Assembly: GCF_001654455.1 (NCBI RefSeq)
Contig: NZ_CP015772.1
Coordinates: 1,736,001 to 1,800,000 of the forward strand
Direction of reading: 5' to 3'
Length of the DNA stretch: 64,000 bases
DNA from: Niabella ginsenosidivorans
Lineage (GTDB): Bacteria > Bacteroidota > Bacteroidia > Chitinophagales > Chitinophagaceae
Below, in pieces: positions 17,664 through 26,037 of this stretch. The notes beneath the pieces were generated by a model. That model was given only the letters and a program-made list of their open reading frames with translations. It did not search any database and had not been told where the DNA came from. The translations under genes were made by a program, and so were the position numbers. Every line of letters begins with the position of its first letter. The first letter of the stretch is position 1.

Positions 17664-18023
17664 TTATAATCCTGAAGTAGACATTTGCTGAACATACACG
17701 GAATAAAGCGTTACGGGTATTTTGGTCTGAATCACTTTCCATTCCCTGTCATTGCATTTGGCTTGCCAACTCGAAAAAGAGAATACAAAAACATTTTCAA
17801 TGGCGCTTTTTACAAAGCGGTTCCCTTTACCATAAATAGTGCCTACTAAACGCATGCATTGTATAACCTTAGGTAAATTATGTAGAGAAAGCATTTTTTT
17901 AGAATAGCCGGCTAATACGTTCATGATCTGAACCGCATCCCCAAAAGCGGAGATCTTTTTTATTTCCGGGCAAATACCAGGTATTTTATCTTCAATCATT
18001 GCCGGAATTTCATATTGATTCAT
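17664..18023 (-). CDS. Small hypothetical protein, first gene after the kdp sigma-54 promoter
   Basis: A 119-residue soluble protein starting MNQYEIPAMIEDKIPGICPE. I do not recognise the family with certainty; it may belong to the poorly described DUF7674 group. The start is set at ATG 18023 because a candidate sigma-54 promoter (18040-18057) covers the longer version. ATG 17999 is an alternative that would leave a more usual leader. It carries FGDAVQIMNVLAGYSKKM and a basic stretch GKGNRFVKSAIENVFV. The GNAT gene follows after 30 bp. Confidence 0.6.
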   Translation of the reverse strand: MNQYEIPAMIEDKIPGICPEIKKISAFGDAVQIMNVLAGYSKKMLSLHNLPKVIQCMRLVGTIYGKGNRFVKSAIENVFVFSFSSWQAKCNDREWKVIQTKIPVTLYSVYVQQMSTSGL

Positions 18024-18039
18024 AATGGTTGTTTTTATT

Positions 18040-18057
18040 ATGCAGCTGTATTGCCAA
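18040..18057 (-). promoter_or_regulatory. Candidate sigma-54 (-24/-12) promoter for the kdp operon
   Basis: On the reverse strand the sequence TTGGCAATACAGCTGCA places GG (18055-18054) and GC (18043-18042) exactly 10 nt apart, as needed for sigma-54. The -24 half is a full TTGGCA; the -12 half is CTGCA against consensus TTGCA. It lies downstream of the gene for an NtrC-type sigma-54 activator and its terminator, and before the first gene of the kdp run. The predicted start point is near 18030, leaving a very short leader if ATG 18023 is used. Confidence 0.6.
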
Positions 18058-18139
18058 ATACATTCCAATTGTGAGCCGGCATGCCTTATAACGCTATTAA
18101 TCAGTTAAATATGAATAGCTCATTCAGTGCCGGTGCATT

Positions 18140-18164
18140 AAAAAAGCCTATCAAAATGATAGGC
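18140..18164 (-). terminator. Rho-independent terminator of the sigma-54 activator gene
   Basis: A perfect 7-bp stem (GCCTATC / GATAGGC, arms 18146-18152 and 18158-18164) with a 5-nt loop is followed on the reverse strand by six T residues. It sits 27 bp after the activator stop codon and separates that gene from the kdp operon. Confidence 0.85.
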
Positions 18165-18190
18165 CTGTTATCAAAATGAGTGGTTTTTGA

Positions 18191-19534
18191 TCAGAGCTGG
18201 TATTCTTCTATTTTCCTGTATAAGGTGGCAATTCCTATTTCAAGCAGGCGGGCGGCTTCTGCTTTGTTTCCCCCGGTAAATTGTAATATCCGTTGTATAT
18301 GGCTTTTTTCCATAGCTGCCATGGAGCAGGGGTTGATGTTTGCTTTGCCGGCTGCTGCGGCATATTGCTGTATTTCAAACGGCAGGTCTTCAACGTGAAG
18401 CTCATCGCCCTGCATTACTATTACGCCGCGTTCAATTACATTCTTCAGTTCACGGATGTTTCCCGGCCAGTTGTGGTGCTTTAACAGCTCCAGAGCTTCT
18501 TTTGAGATGGATGCGTTTTTCCTGTTTGTCTTTTGTGCAAAAGCTGTTAAATAGGACCGGGCCAATAGGGGCACATCCTCTTTCCGTTCCCTTAAAGAAG
18601 GAAGTTTTATTTCAAAGATCGAAATCCTGTAATAAAGATCTTCCCTGAAACTTCCTGCTTTAATGGCCTCCTGCAGGTCGCGGTTGGTTGCGGCTATCAG
18701 CCGTATATTGATCTGGGTAGGCCTGTTTTCGCCAATTTTTATGAATTCACCGGCTTCCAGCACCCGTAATAATTTTGCCTGCAGGTCTACCGGCATTTCA
18801 CCGATCTCATCAAGAAACAATGTTCCGTTATGAGCTTCTTCCAGCAGCCCGGTCTGGTCTTTTGTTGCACCGGTAAAGGATCCTGCCCTATGGCCAAATA
18901 ATTCACCTTCCAGCAGGTCGCGGCTAAAGGCCGCACAGTTGATCGCCACAAAATTCTTATGCCTCCGTTTACTTCCTTCATGAACAGCCCGGGCAAATAC
19001 TTCCTTTCCTGTTCCTGTTTCGCCGGTCATTAAAACAGTGGTATCCGTAAAGGCCACCTTTCTTGCCAGCGTAATGGCCTGTTGTATGGCAGCGGATTTG
19101 CCGATAATGTTGTCAAAGGAATATTTATTACCCAATTGTTTTTCCAGGTGCTTTACCCTTTTTGTAAGGGCCACTTTTTCAATAGCCCGGTTCAGCAGCG
19201 GAATGATCTTATTGTTGTCATCTCCCTTTGTAATATAATCAAAGGCTCCGTTCTTTATAGCCTGTACACCATCCGCAATATTCCCGTATGCGGTCAGAAG
19301 AATGATCTCTGTTTCCGGTCGCTCCGATTTTATTTTTTTTACCAGATCCACACCGTTGCCATCCGGCAGCTTTACATCGCAAAGCACTACGTCAATGTCT
19401 GTTTTCTCGAGGTGTTTTAAGCCGGATCTGCAATCACCCGCCTGCAATACTTCAAATCCTTCCAGGGTAATAATACGGGAAAGTAACAGCCTTAGCTTTT
19501 CTTCATCATCAATGATCAGCACTTTATTTTTCAT
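18191..19534 (-). CDS. Sigma-54-dependent response regulator (NtrC family), likely kdp activator
   Basis: A 447-residue protein starting MKNKVLIIDDEEKLRLLLSR at ATG 19534; an upstream in-frame extension is not family-like. The receiver domain (1-120) has phospho-acceptor Asp in LCDVKLPDGNG. The AAA+ domain (about 140-375) has Walker A GETGTGKE, the sigma-54 contact loop as GSFTGA (Ser in place of the usual Ala) and Walker B GTLFLDEIGEM. A Fis-type HTH (GGNKAEAARLLEIGIATLYRKI) closes the protein. It is upstream of the kdp genes on the same strand, but a strong terminator and a sigma-54 promoter lie between. It probably takes the KdpE role here; that is inference from context. Confidence 0.93.
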   Translation of the reverse strand: MKNKVLIIDDEEKLRLLLSRIITLEGFEVLQAGDCRSGLKHLEKTDIDVVLCDVKLPDGNGVDLVKKIKSERPETEIILLTAYGNIADGVQAIKNGAFDYITKGDDNNKIIPLLNRAIEKVALTKRVKHLEKQLGNKYSFDNIIGKSAAIQQAITLARKVAFTDTTVLMTGETGTGKEVFARAVHEGSKRRHKNFVAINCAAFSRDLLEGELFGHRAGSFTGATKDQTGLLEEAHNGTLFLDEIGEMPVDLQAKLLRVLEAGEFIKIGENRPTQINIRLIAATNRDLQEAIKAGSFREDLYYRISIFEIKLPSLRERKEDVPLLARSYLTAFAQKTNRKNASISKEALELLKHHNWPGNIRELKNVIERGVIVMQGDELHVEDLPFEIQQYAAAAGKANINPCSMAAMEKSHIQRILQFTGGNKAEAARLLEIGIATLYRKIEEYQL

Positions 19535-19627
19535 CTTCAGAAATGATAGCAAATGTACTACAATAAGGCACATTCCTCATTACCGGTTGCAGGTTGCCGT
19601 ATTTGAGTTTGCGTGGTGGGCCAAGTT

Positions 19628-19643
19628 TGGCAGATTCCTGCCA
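19628..19643. promoter_or_regulatory. TGGCAG-N4-CTGCCA inverted repeat between divergent regulators
   Basis: A perfect palindrome with 6-bp arms and a 4-bp spacer lies between the sigma-54 activator gene (94 bp away) and the lacI-type gene (75 bp away). It is a plausible regulator-binding site; the protein is unknown. GG-to-GC spacing is 9, not 10, on both strands, so it is not a proper sigma-54 promoter. Confidence 0.4.
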
Positions 19644-19717
19644 CATTCCTGCTGCTCTTTCTGTAAAAAGTAATAGGTTTGTGCACATGATTGTAAAAAA
19701 ATGTATATATTAGAATT

Positions 19718-20737
19718 GTGAGTGATCCAATACCTACCATAAAAGAAATAGCAAAACGGCTGAATGTTTCCGTGTCTACCGTTTCAAGGGCGTTGAGTGA
19801 TCACCCCCGGATCAGCGAAAAAACAAAAGAAGCGGTAAAGGAACTAGCCAAGGCATTGCATTATGAACCCAACTCTAAAGCCATTTTTTTTAAGCAGAAG
19901 AAAAGTTATGTTATCGGGGTGATTGTTCCTTTGATCTATGAAGATTTCTTTTCAAAAGGGATAAGCGGCATTGAATCCGTAGCCATGAATAACGGCTATA
20001 CCATCCTGTTTGGTCAAAGCTACGATAGTCTGGAGAAGGAGCGGGTGGTGGTGGATGCCATGAAGAGCCAGCGGGTGGACGGGCTGATCATTTCTTTATC
20101 AAAAGAGACCAGCAGGAATGACCATTTAAAGGCCCTGGATACCTATAATATACCTGTTGTATACTTCGACAGAGTACCGTCCCTGCCCGATGTGAATAAG
20201 GTGTACAGCAATCTTTTTGAAGGTACGGTGAGCATGATCGAATGGCTGTTTAAACAGGGCAGGAAGCGGATCGCATTCATCAACGGCCCAAGTGCTTTAA
20301 TAGCATCAAAGGAACGGTTAGACGGTTATATTGAAGGTGTATCCCGCAGGAAGTTAAAAGTGGACATGCAGATGGTGGAGCAGACCGACTTTTCTGAAGA
20401 AGGTACGCATAAAGCAATAGCAAGGCTGCTTTCTTTGAAAAAACCACCGGATGCTATTATCAGCTTTAATGATTATGTGCATATGGACGCAGTAAAATTT
20501 GCGGTGAAGCAACAGGTAAAAATCAATGAAGAAATCCTTTTTGCCAGCTATGCCAATATCTCGGTCAATAAACATACGGCATACCCTCCGGTTGTTTCAG
20601 TAGACCAGTTCCCTTACAAACAGGGAGAAGAGGCTATGAAAATGATGATGGAGCTGCTGCGGCACAAACAGGAAGGCACAAATGCCGCGCCCGGATTTTA
20701 TAATAAGGAAATGCGGGCCCTTTTGGTTTTTAATTAG
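19718..20737 (+). CDS. LacI-family transcriptional regulator
   Basis: A 339-residue protein with a GTG start. The N-terminal HTH (TIKEIAKRLNVSVSTVSRAL, residues 7-26) and hinge region HPRISEKTKEAVKELAKALHYEPN are LacI hallmarks, followed by a periplasmic-binding-protein-like effector domain (about 60-335). It lies upstream of a NahK-like kinase, and palindromes of LacI type occur at 20831 and 26005 near that kinase and the SusC gene. It therefore may control sugar uptake and phosphorylation here. The inducer is unknown. Confidence 0.94.
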   Translation: MSDPIPTIKEIAKRLNVSVSTVSRALSDHPRISEKTKEAVKELAKALHYEPNSKAIFFKQKKSYVIGVIVPLIYEDFFSKGISGIESVAMNNGYTILFGQSYDSLEKERVVVDAMKSQRVDGLIISLSKETSRNDHLKALDTYNIPVVYFDRVPSLPDVNKVYSNLFEGTVSMIEWLFKQGRKRIAFINGPSALIASKERLDGYIEGVSRRKLKVDMQMVEQTDFSEEGTHKAIARLLSLKKPPDAIISFNDYVHMDAVKFAVKQQVKINEEILFASYANISVNKHTAYPPVVSVDQFPYKQGEEAMKMMMELLRHKQEGTNAAPGFYNKEMRALLVFN

Positions 20738-20830
20738 AATAATTTCCAAAGCAGATGCACCTGAAGACCGCTTCCCTGCGTTTCAAGTAACGACCGCTGC
20801 TGTATGATCACTGTATTCCTTTTTCCCGTT

Positions 20831-20840
20831 AAACCGGTTT
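20831..20840. promoter_or_regulatory. Possible LacI-type operator AAACCGGTTT
   Basis: A 10-bp palindrome with a CG centre lies in the 217-bp gap between the lacI-type gene and the sugar kinase. LacI-family operators typically have a central CG flanked by A/T-rich arms. Short enough to occur by chance. Confidence 0.35.
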
Positions 20841-20954
20841 GTGGCTGACCACTTTGCGGACCTTGCATAAGCCTGTTATGGACAATCGTTTGCACGTTTT
20901 TTTGTGTATTTTCATAAACATTATTTTATACATTTAGCCTTTTGAAACCGAAAT

Positions 20955-21986
20955 ATGGATAAAATACTTGCCGGATTTGGAATAAAGAAATCTGAGTGTT
21001 CTATAAAACCTTTTGGAAGCGGTCTTATCAATCATACCTGGATCCTTAGTAATGCCGATGGCGATTTTATTTTACAAAAAGTAAATGAGCATGTATTTAA
21101 AAAACCGGAAGATATTGCCTGGAATATTGAATTTATTAATGCTTATTTAAAAGAACAGGCACCTTCTTATTTTTTTGTAGCTCCCATTAAAACGGTTAAT
21201 GGCCGGTCAATATTGTTTATTGAAGGAGCGGGGTATTATCGTCTGTTTCCTTTTGTAAAAGGAAGCTGTTCTTTTAATGTGGTGGGCAATCCTGACCAGG
21301 CTTATGAGGCTGCAAGGCAGTTTGGCCTGTTTACAAAAGTTTTGTCAGGGATTGATGTAGCGCAGCTGAGGATCACGCTTCCGTCTTTCCATGATTTATC
21401 CTTGCGTTACCGGCAGTTCCTGGAAGCATTGGAATACGGGAATACCAAACGTATAAAGGAGGCCGCACTGCTGATTGCCGAATTAAAAAGTCATGCAACT
21501 ATTGCAGACCGGTTTGAAGTCCTGAAAAAGGATCCTGCGTTTAAGCAACGGGTGACACACCACGATACCAAGATCAGCAATGTGCTTTTTGATAAAGACA
21601 ATAAAGGGCTTTGTGTTATTGACCTGGATACTGTAATGCCCGGCTATTTTATCAGTGATGTCGGGGATATGATGCGTACGTATCTGTGCCCCGTAAGCGA
21701 GGAAGAAAGCGATTTCAGTAAAATAGAGGTTCGCGACGATTATTATCAGGCGATCATGAAAGGATATTTGGAGGAAATGAACGGGGAGCTGACTGCTGCC
21801 GAAAAAGGATGTTTTTTTTATTCAGGGCTGTTTATGATCTATATGCAGGCCCTGCGGTTCCTGACGGATCATTTGAATGATGACCAGTATTACGGCGCAA
21901 AATATGCGGGGCATAATTTTGTAAGAGCGCAGAACCAGGCCACTTTATTAAAAAGACTGCTGGAAAAAGAAAAAGTATTGTCCTGA
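20955..21986 (+). CDS. Sugar phosphotransferase resembling N-acetylhexosamine 1-kinase (NahK)
   Basis: A 343-residue kinase of the phosphotransferase enzyme (APH) family. The N lobe has FGSGLINHTWIL; the catalytic loop is THHDTKISNVLF (Asp204) and the metal-binding motif is VIDLDTVMPGYFISDVGDM. The combination HxDTKxxNV ... IDLDTVMPG closely matches bifidobacterial NahK and related Bacteroidota kinases that phosphorylate GlcNAc/GalNAc at C1. The exact sugar is inferred, not proven. It follows a LacI regulator on the same strand. Confidence 0.85.
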   Translation: MDKILAGFGIKKSECSIKPFGSGLINHTWILSNADGDFILQKVNEHVFKKPEDIAWNIEFINAYLKEQAPSYFFVAPIKTVNGRSILFIEGAGYYRLFPFVKGSCSFNVVGNPDQAYEAARQFGLFTKVLSGIDVAQLRITLPSFHDLSLRYRQFLEALEYGNTKRIKEAALLIAELKSHATIADRFEVLKKDPAFKQRVTHHDTKISNVLFDKDNKGLCVIDLDTVMPGYFISDVGDMMRTYLCPVSEEESDFSKIEVRDDYYQAIMKGYLEEMNGELTAAEKGCFFYSGLFMIYMQALRFLTDHLNDDQYYGAKYAGHNFVRAQNQATLLKRLLEKEKVLS

Positions 21987-21996
21987 TCGCTATTTC

Positions 21997-22029
21997 TTTG
22001 AAATTTTCAGAAAAATTATCTTACATTTG
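21997..22029 (+). promoter_or_regulatory. Bacteroidota-type promoter of tRNA-Pro
   Basis: TTTG at 21997-22000 and TACATTTG at 22022-22029 match the -33 (TTTG) and -7 (TAnnTTTG) elements of the primary Bacteroidota sigma factor, 21 bp apart. The tRNA begins about 80 bp downstream. Confidence 0.65.
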
Positions 22030-22111
22030 CACCCGCTTCATTTGTAAGGCAGGTAGTGCGTGGTGCTCAGGGGGCCAGTGGTACAGGTTCTGAAAATGTA
22101 AAAAATAAGTT

Positions 22112-22186
<75 letters not shown>

Positions 22187-22208
22187 AATTTGGATTTCAT
22201 ATCCAGTT

Positions 22209-22246
22209 AAAGCCTTACAAATCAAGATATTTGTAAGGCTTTTTTA
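22209..22246 (+). terminator. Rho-independent terminator after tRNA-Pro
   Basis: A 12-bp perfect stem (AGCCTTACAAAT at 22211-22222, ATTTGTAAGGCT at 22229-22240) with a 6-nt loop is followed by a T run. Confidence 0.9.
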
Positions 22247-22482
22247 ATTTCCGCTTGTCAAATAATTTCAAAAACAGCAAAATTCAGGTGAGTAAATCAG
22301 TGAGTATTTACAGGCATGGATTTTGCACTCGCCAAATTGTTGGTAACTAATTGTATTTTAAATATTTATGTTGTATTTTATGACACATTTTGAGAGGATG
22401 CGAAAAGAATTGGAACCTGCGGCGCATTGATTCAAGTGAAGAATGATTTCAATTCATTTCAAAACCTTTTAAAAATGATTGT

Positions 22483-22629
22483 ATGGAAACGCAAACATTT
22501 AGTGTGAGTTTTTTAATTCGAAAATGCAAAGCTGACAAAACACGGGCTGACATTTATGCACGCATTACTGTTGACGGAGACGAAAAGGAATTGTCTACGA
22601 AGGAACAGATTGATACACTGTCCTTGTAA
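22483..22629 (+). pseudogene. N-terminal remnant of a tyrosine integrase
   Basis: The 48-codon frame METQTFSVSFLIRKCKADKT followed by RADIYARITVDGDEKELSTK matches the arm-binding N-terminus of Bacteroidota tyrosine recombinases (pattern: FLIRKxK...ADIYARITVDG...E.S). The remaining roughly 350 residues, including the catalytic domain, are missing. It ends at a TAA that is in frame with the truncated protease just downstream, so a deletion appears to have joined the two. It lies 300 bp from the tRNA-Pro 3' end. Confidence 0.75.
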
Positions 22630-22650
22630 GCAGGGAGGGTTTCAGATAAT

Positions 22651-23535
22651 ATGGTATTGATTGGAACAGAATTAGCAACAGGAACGTCTGTAACAGATGT
22701 TTCTGACTTTAAAGATGATTGGTACCGATCCGTTTTTGCACATAATTCTTTAAATAGTATTGTCAGGTTAAATATTCACGAATATGTCCATACCCAGCAA
22801 AAAATAAATAATAGTATTCAGTTATTGAACCAGGTAATCAAAGAAGGTTCTTGCGATTTTATTACTGAGCTGGTTTTAGGAAGACCATTGCAAACAAATT
22901 ATATTTCATTTGGGAATTTGCATTCAGACAAAATAAAAAAGAAATTTAAACAGGAAATGTTTTTAAATCTTGAATTTGAGGGCAATTGGCTATATAATGG
23001 TATTCAAAGAGGAGACAGTTCAGATTTAGGGTACTATATTGGCTATGAAATATGCAAGTCGTACTACAATAATTCAAGCGATAAAACAAAAGCGATAAAA
23101 GATATCATTGAACTAAACTATAGTGATGACAAGGCCATTGAGGAGTTTCTTATCAAATCCAAATTTTACAAAGAAAAAATCAATAGGAAAAAATTATTAA
23201 AAGAATATAAAAAAGAACTGCCGCGAATTGTAAAAATCGGTCCTTTCAAAAATGGTGCGCATAACGTGGATCCCAAAATACGTGAGTTTCGGATTACCTT
23301 TTCCAAGGAAATGATTCCGGAAAATTATTCCATTGACTACTCCGAAAAAGGAAAAGATTATTTTTCTATAAAAAAAGTAATCGGTTTTGAGAATAATGAT
23401 AAAACCTTTGTTCTGCGCATTGAACTGCAACCTGGCAAGGAATATGAATTTATAATAACAAACAAGAGCTTCAAATCAAAAGACGGGTATAAGCTGAAAG
23501 AAGAAAAATATCCCGTGAAATTCAGGACGAAATAA
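22651..23535 (+). pseudogene. N-terminally truncated zinc-protease-like protein with Ig-like C-terminus
   Basis: A 294-residue frame. NIHEYVHTQQ gives an HExxH zinc motif, followed by KEGSCDFITELVLG (third ligand region), LGYYIGYEICKSYY and a C-terminal beta-sandwich with SKEMIPENY like SbsA Ig-like domains. Similarity to DUF2268-type proteins is from memory. It lacks a signal peptide and the N-terminal third. Homology-like sequence (AGRVSDN) continues upstream of the ATG right up to the TAA that ends the integrase remnant, in the same frame, so the present ATG is not an original start. Base composition is AT-richer than the neighbours. Confidence 0.65.
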
Positions 23536-23757
23536 AATTTATTCGGGAGCTTATCTTTTAAAGCTGCCTTTGATGTGCTGGGAAGCCCTGCAAAGCTTAC
23601 ACATGTTCCGACCGGGATTGTGAAAAGCGTTTTGCAGGTAATGCACCGGCTGACCAGCAGCAGGGTGTATGGCCCGTTTGAATTTGTTACGACTATACTT
23701 TCCAATGACATGGTGGCGCCCGCTTTTGGTCAGGATACCTTAGGCGATTATTTTTAA
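23536..23757 (+). pseudogene. C-terminal remnant of an NAD(P)-binding SDR (NmrA-like) protein
   Basis: The frame after the protease stop reads SLSFKAAFDVLGSPAKLTHV, then PTGIVKSVLQVMHRL and PFEFVTTILSNDMVAPAFGQ, ending TLGDYF. This matches the C-terminal part of extended or atypical SDR proteins that follow the pattern FxVLGxPxKITH...MVAPxxGxxTLxxYF. The Rossmann fold and start are missing. It shares the frame of the two preceding fragments. Confidence 0.6.
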
Positions 23758-24104
23758 ACAGCTGGTAAAAAGATAATGTTTCATAACACATAGTCTCTAA
23801 ATTAAAGAGATTGTAAATTTTGATTGGCAGGACTATAATCGTTTCGGATAGAAAAGATTTAAAAAATGAAAGATGCGCCAGGCCGGTACTGTGCTAATAA
23901 GCAGGTTCCGGGCTGATAAGCCTGAAACACTCTGTTAGGTCTTGTTGTTACACTTGCATTCTTTATTTTTTGCCAGGGATGAGAAATATATTACAGGGCA
24001 CGTTATTACAATCCGCAACATATAAAAGTAAAAGCCGGCGTTTTAAAAACTGAGGCCCGTTACCGCCGCTTATAGACTTCAAATACATAAAATAATTGAT
24101 CTGT
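23758..24104. other. Intergenic gap, nothing recognised
   Basis: About 350 bp after the SDR remnant. I see no gene, RNA or strong hairpin; it lies within the scar region after tRNA-Pro and may be further decayed sequence. Confidence 0.4.
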
Positions 24105-24290
24105 TTAAGCTTCGTCTTTTGTGTTTTTTACTAAGCTTATACCTGAGAAAAAAAAGATTAATCCAATAACACCTATAACAATAAGTGATGTATAACTGGT
24201 GCTTTTGTTAATTAATTCATAGCCCGTATAAATCAGACTGATAACGCCTAAAATGGTAAGTACCGCTCCAAAGACACGTTTTACATTCAT
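24105..24290 (-). CDS. Small two-helix membrane protein
   Basis: A 61-residue protein starting MNVKRVFGAVLTILGVISLI. Two hydrophobic helices (about 6-27 and 34-53) are separated by a short polar loop (NKSTSYTS), with a charged tail KNTKDEA. It resembles small conserved inner-membrane proteins of this family, but I cannot assign a function. It stands alone on the minus strand. Confidence 0.65.
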   Translation of the reverse strand: MNVKRVFGAVLTILGVISLIYTGYELINKSTSYTSLIVIGVIGLIFFFSGISLVKNTKDEA

Positions 24291-24559
24291 AACCTTAGTT
24301 TTTTAGTATATCTACGCAATATCTGTGCCTTTTCCTTCTTTGATTAATCAGCAGAGGACAGGTGAGTTAAATATGTGTCCGGTTTTGCTGCAGAACGCGA
24401 GTAGCATCAAAGGGCCTGGGGGTCATAAAAATTTATAATTCAAGAATTGTGTAGTTTAATTGTTTTAGTATGATTATCAGGTAATTGTGTCTGTTTTTTT
24501 AAAGAAAACTATTATTTGAAAATGCCGATTATTTTAAATATCCGGAAAATGACCGGTAG

Positions 24560-24838
24560 GTTTTGATAATCCCCGGAGGTTTGAAGGAGCCGTTTGTAAA
24601 GAAAAAAACGGATGACCTGTATAATAACTCTGATTCCAAAAGGGATATCAGAATTAACTGGGAACTAACCGGACTGGGCAGCGACAGAAAATGGTATTAT
24701 TTATAAGCCGATACAGTAAACTATATCCTGCACCTTTGGAATAGGAACAAGTATAAGCAGGAGCTGCAGCAGACACTGCATTATGAGGCAACTGCCATGC
24801 GGATCGTATTATGGGGTACCAATGAATTCCGGGATTGA
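24560..24838 (+). pseudogene. Possible decayed coding fragment (unrecognised)
   Basis: One forward frame stays open for 92 codons except for one TAA at 24704-24706. It encodes protein-like sequence (DIRINWELTGLGSDRKWYYL before the stop, KQELQQTLHYEATAMRIVLW after it). I cannot assign a family. The rest of the gap 24291-24852 shows nothing convincing. Confidence 0.3.
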
Positions 24839-24852
24839 AGCTCCACAATCAA

Positions 24853-25785
24853 CTATTTCCACCCGTAAGGAACATACTCATTTTCTATGCTGCCGTCATC
24901 GTATAGGTTTACCATAGCGTACCCGTTCTTTGTTTGATACCTGGGCTCCGGTTTCCACCAGTTACCACTTACAGCACCATTGCAAACATAGGTTACTCCA
25001 TTGTATACTATTTGCTCACACAGGTGAATATGGCCGCTCAGGCATAGCTTTACGTTGGGATGCTGGTCAAACAAGGAAATAATACGTGGAGCATCCGTAT
25101 GCATAGAGGCTAATCCCAGTTCATAACCGTTTCCCTTATTTTTATTATCAACTACAACACTTGCTGCGGAAACAATGGGCGCGTGTGAGGCAATGATTAC
25201 AGGAGTATTGACCGGCGTATCTGCCAGATCCTGCTGGAGCCATACAAATTGTTCTTCATCTAAGGCGCAGGTGTACCAGCTGCCATCCGGTTTGGGCATA
25301 ATGCTGTTCAGGACAATAAAATGCCAGCCTGCCTTATCAAAGCTGCGGTAGGGTTTTGAAAGGTTCATTTTATCCAATGCATATTTCACGCCATATAAAG
25401 GATCGGTCTTTTCTCCGAAACCCCAGCAATCATGGTTGCCGATACAATACTCAATGGGCAGGGAATTATCGTTTTTAAAAGTATCATTCCAAAGCTTCCA
25501 TTGTGTTTCCACTCTTTCCCTTGGCTGTTTGAGGGCGTCAAAGATACAATCCCCGGTATTCAGGATAAAAGATGCCGGGTCTTTCTGTAATTGTACGTGA
25601 TGCAGGCAGGCTGCCAGTCCGGCGGGAGCATTCCGTTCCGGTTCTATGTGCACATCGGTTAAATGAGCAAAACGCAAAACTCTTTTTTTAGCCTTATTTT
25701 CCGTTGTGGCAAAAGAGCGGATGCCGGGAGTGGCGCTTAGTAAAAAACCAATGCCTGCTTGTTTTAGTAAGGTTCGTCTGTTCAT
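24853..25785 (-). CDS. Exported metallophosphoesterase
   Basis: A 310-residue calcineurin-like phosphoesterase. The N-terminus MNRRTLLKQAGIGFLLSATP resembles a Tat-type signal (RR plus hydrophobic core), so it should act in the periplasm. Metal-binding motifs are in order: LTDVHIEPE, NTGDC, IGNHDCWG, ASHAP and CLSGHIHLCEQ. The substrate (phosphodiester or phosphomonoester) is not predictable. It is divergent from the SusC gene at 26038 with 252 bp between, so it could belong to that locus. Confidence 0.9.
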   Translation of the reverse strand: MNRRTLLKQAGIGFLLSATPGIRSFATTENKAKKRVLRFAHLTDVHIEPERNAPAGLAACLHHVQLQKDPASFILNTGDCIFDALKQPRERVETQWKLWNDTFKNDNSLPIEYCIGNHDCWGFGEKTDPLYGVKYALDKMNLSKPYRSFDKAGWHFIVLNSIMPKPDGSWYTCALDEEQFVWLQQDLADTPVNTPVIIASHAPIVSAASVVVDNKNKGNGYELGLASMHTDAPRIISLFDQHPNVKLCLSGHIHLCEQIVYNGVTYVCNGAVSGNWWKPEPRYQTKNGYAMVNLYDDGSIENEYVPYGWK

Positions 25786-26004
25786 GATATACTGTTTTTT
25801 CGGCGGGATATGAATGCAAACCTATTTACTCAGGCCATTTAATATTCACTAAAATAAATTCTTAATGATTATTTAATCCGGGGTGGAAAGCCTGTTGCAG
25901 TTTGGTGCAGAAGAAAAATAGAATCGTCTTTTACATTTTTAATCATAAGTTAATAGCATGTTTATTTTAACTTAATAACAGGGGCTCAACTTTGCACTTC
26001 TTTT

Positions 26005-26017
26005 GTAAACCGTTTAC
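26005..26017. promoter_or_regulatory. LacI-type operator upstream of SusC
   Basis: GTAAAC-C-GTTTAC is a perfect 13-bp palindrome 20 bp before the SusC start. A CAACTTTG element just upstream resembles a -7 box, so a bound repressor would block transcription. The LacI-family protein encoded at 19718 is the obvious candidate, but unproven. Confidence 0.5.
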
Positions 26018-26037
26018 TGCAATAGTAAAGCCTTAAT

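Noticed and set aside
22037-22095. GC-rich stretch before tRNA-Pro that looked like part of a second tRNA
   Set aside because: No acceptor or anticodon stem can be formed; it is the leader between promoter and tRNA.
24654-24848. Reverse frame of 64 codons
   Set aside because: Shadow of the more protein-like forward fragment; no start context or features.
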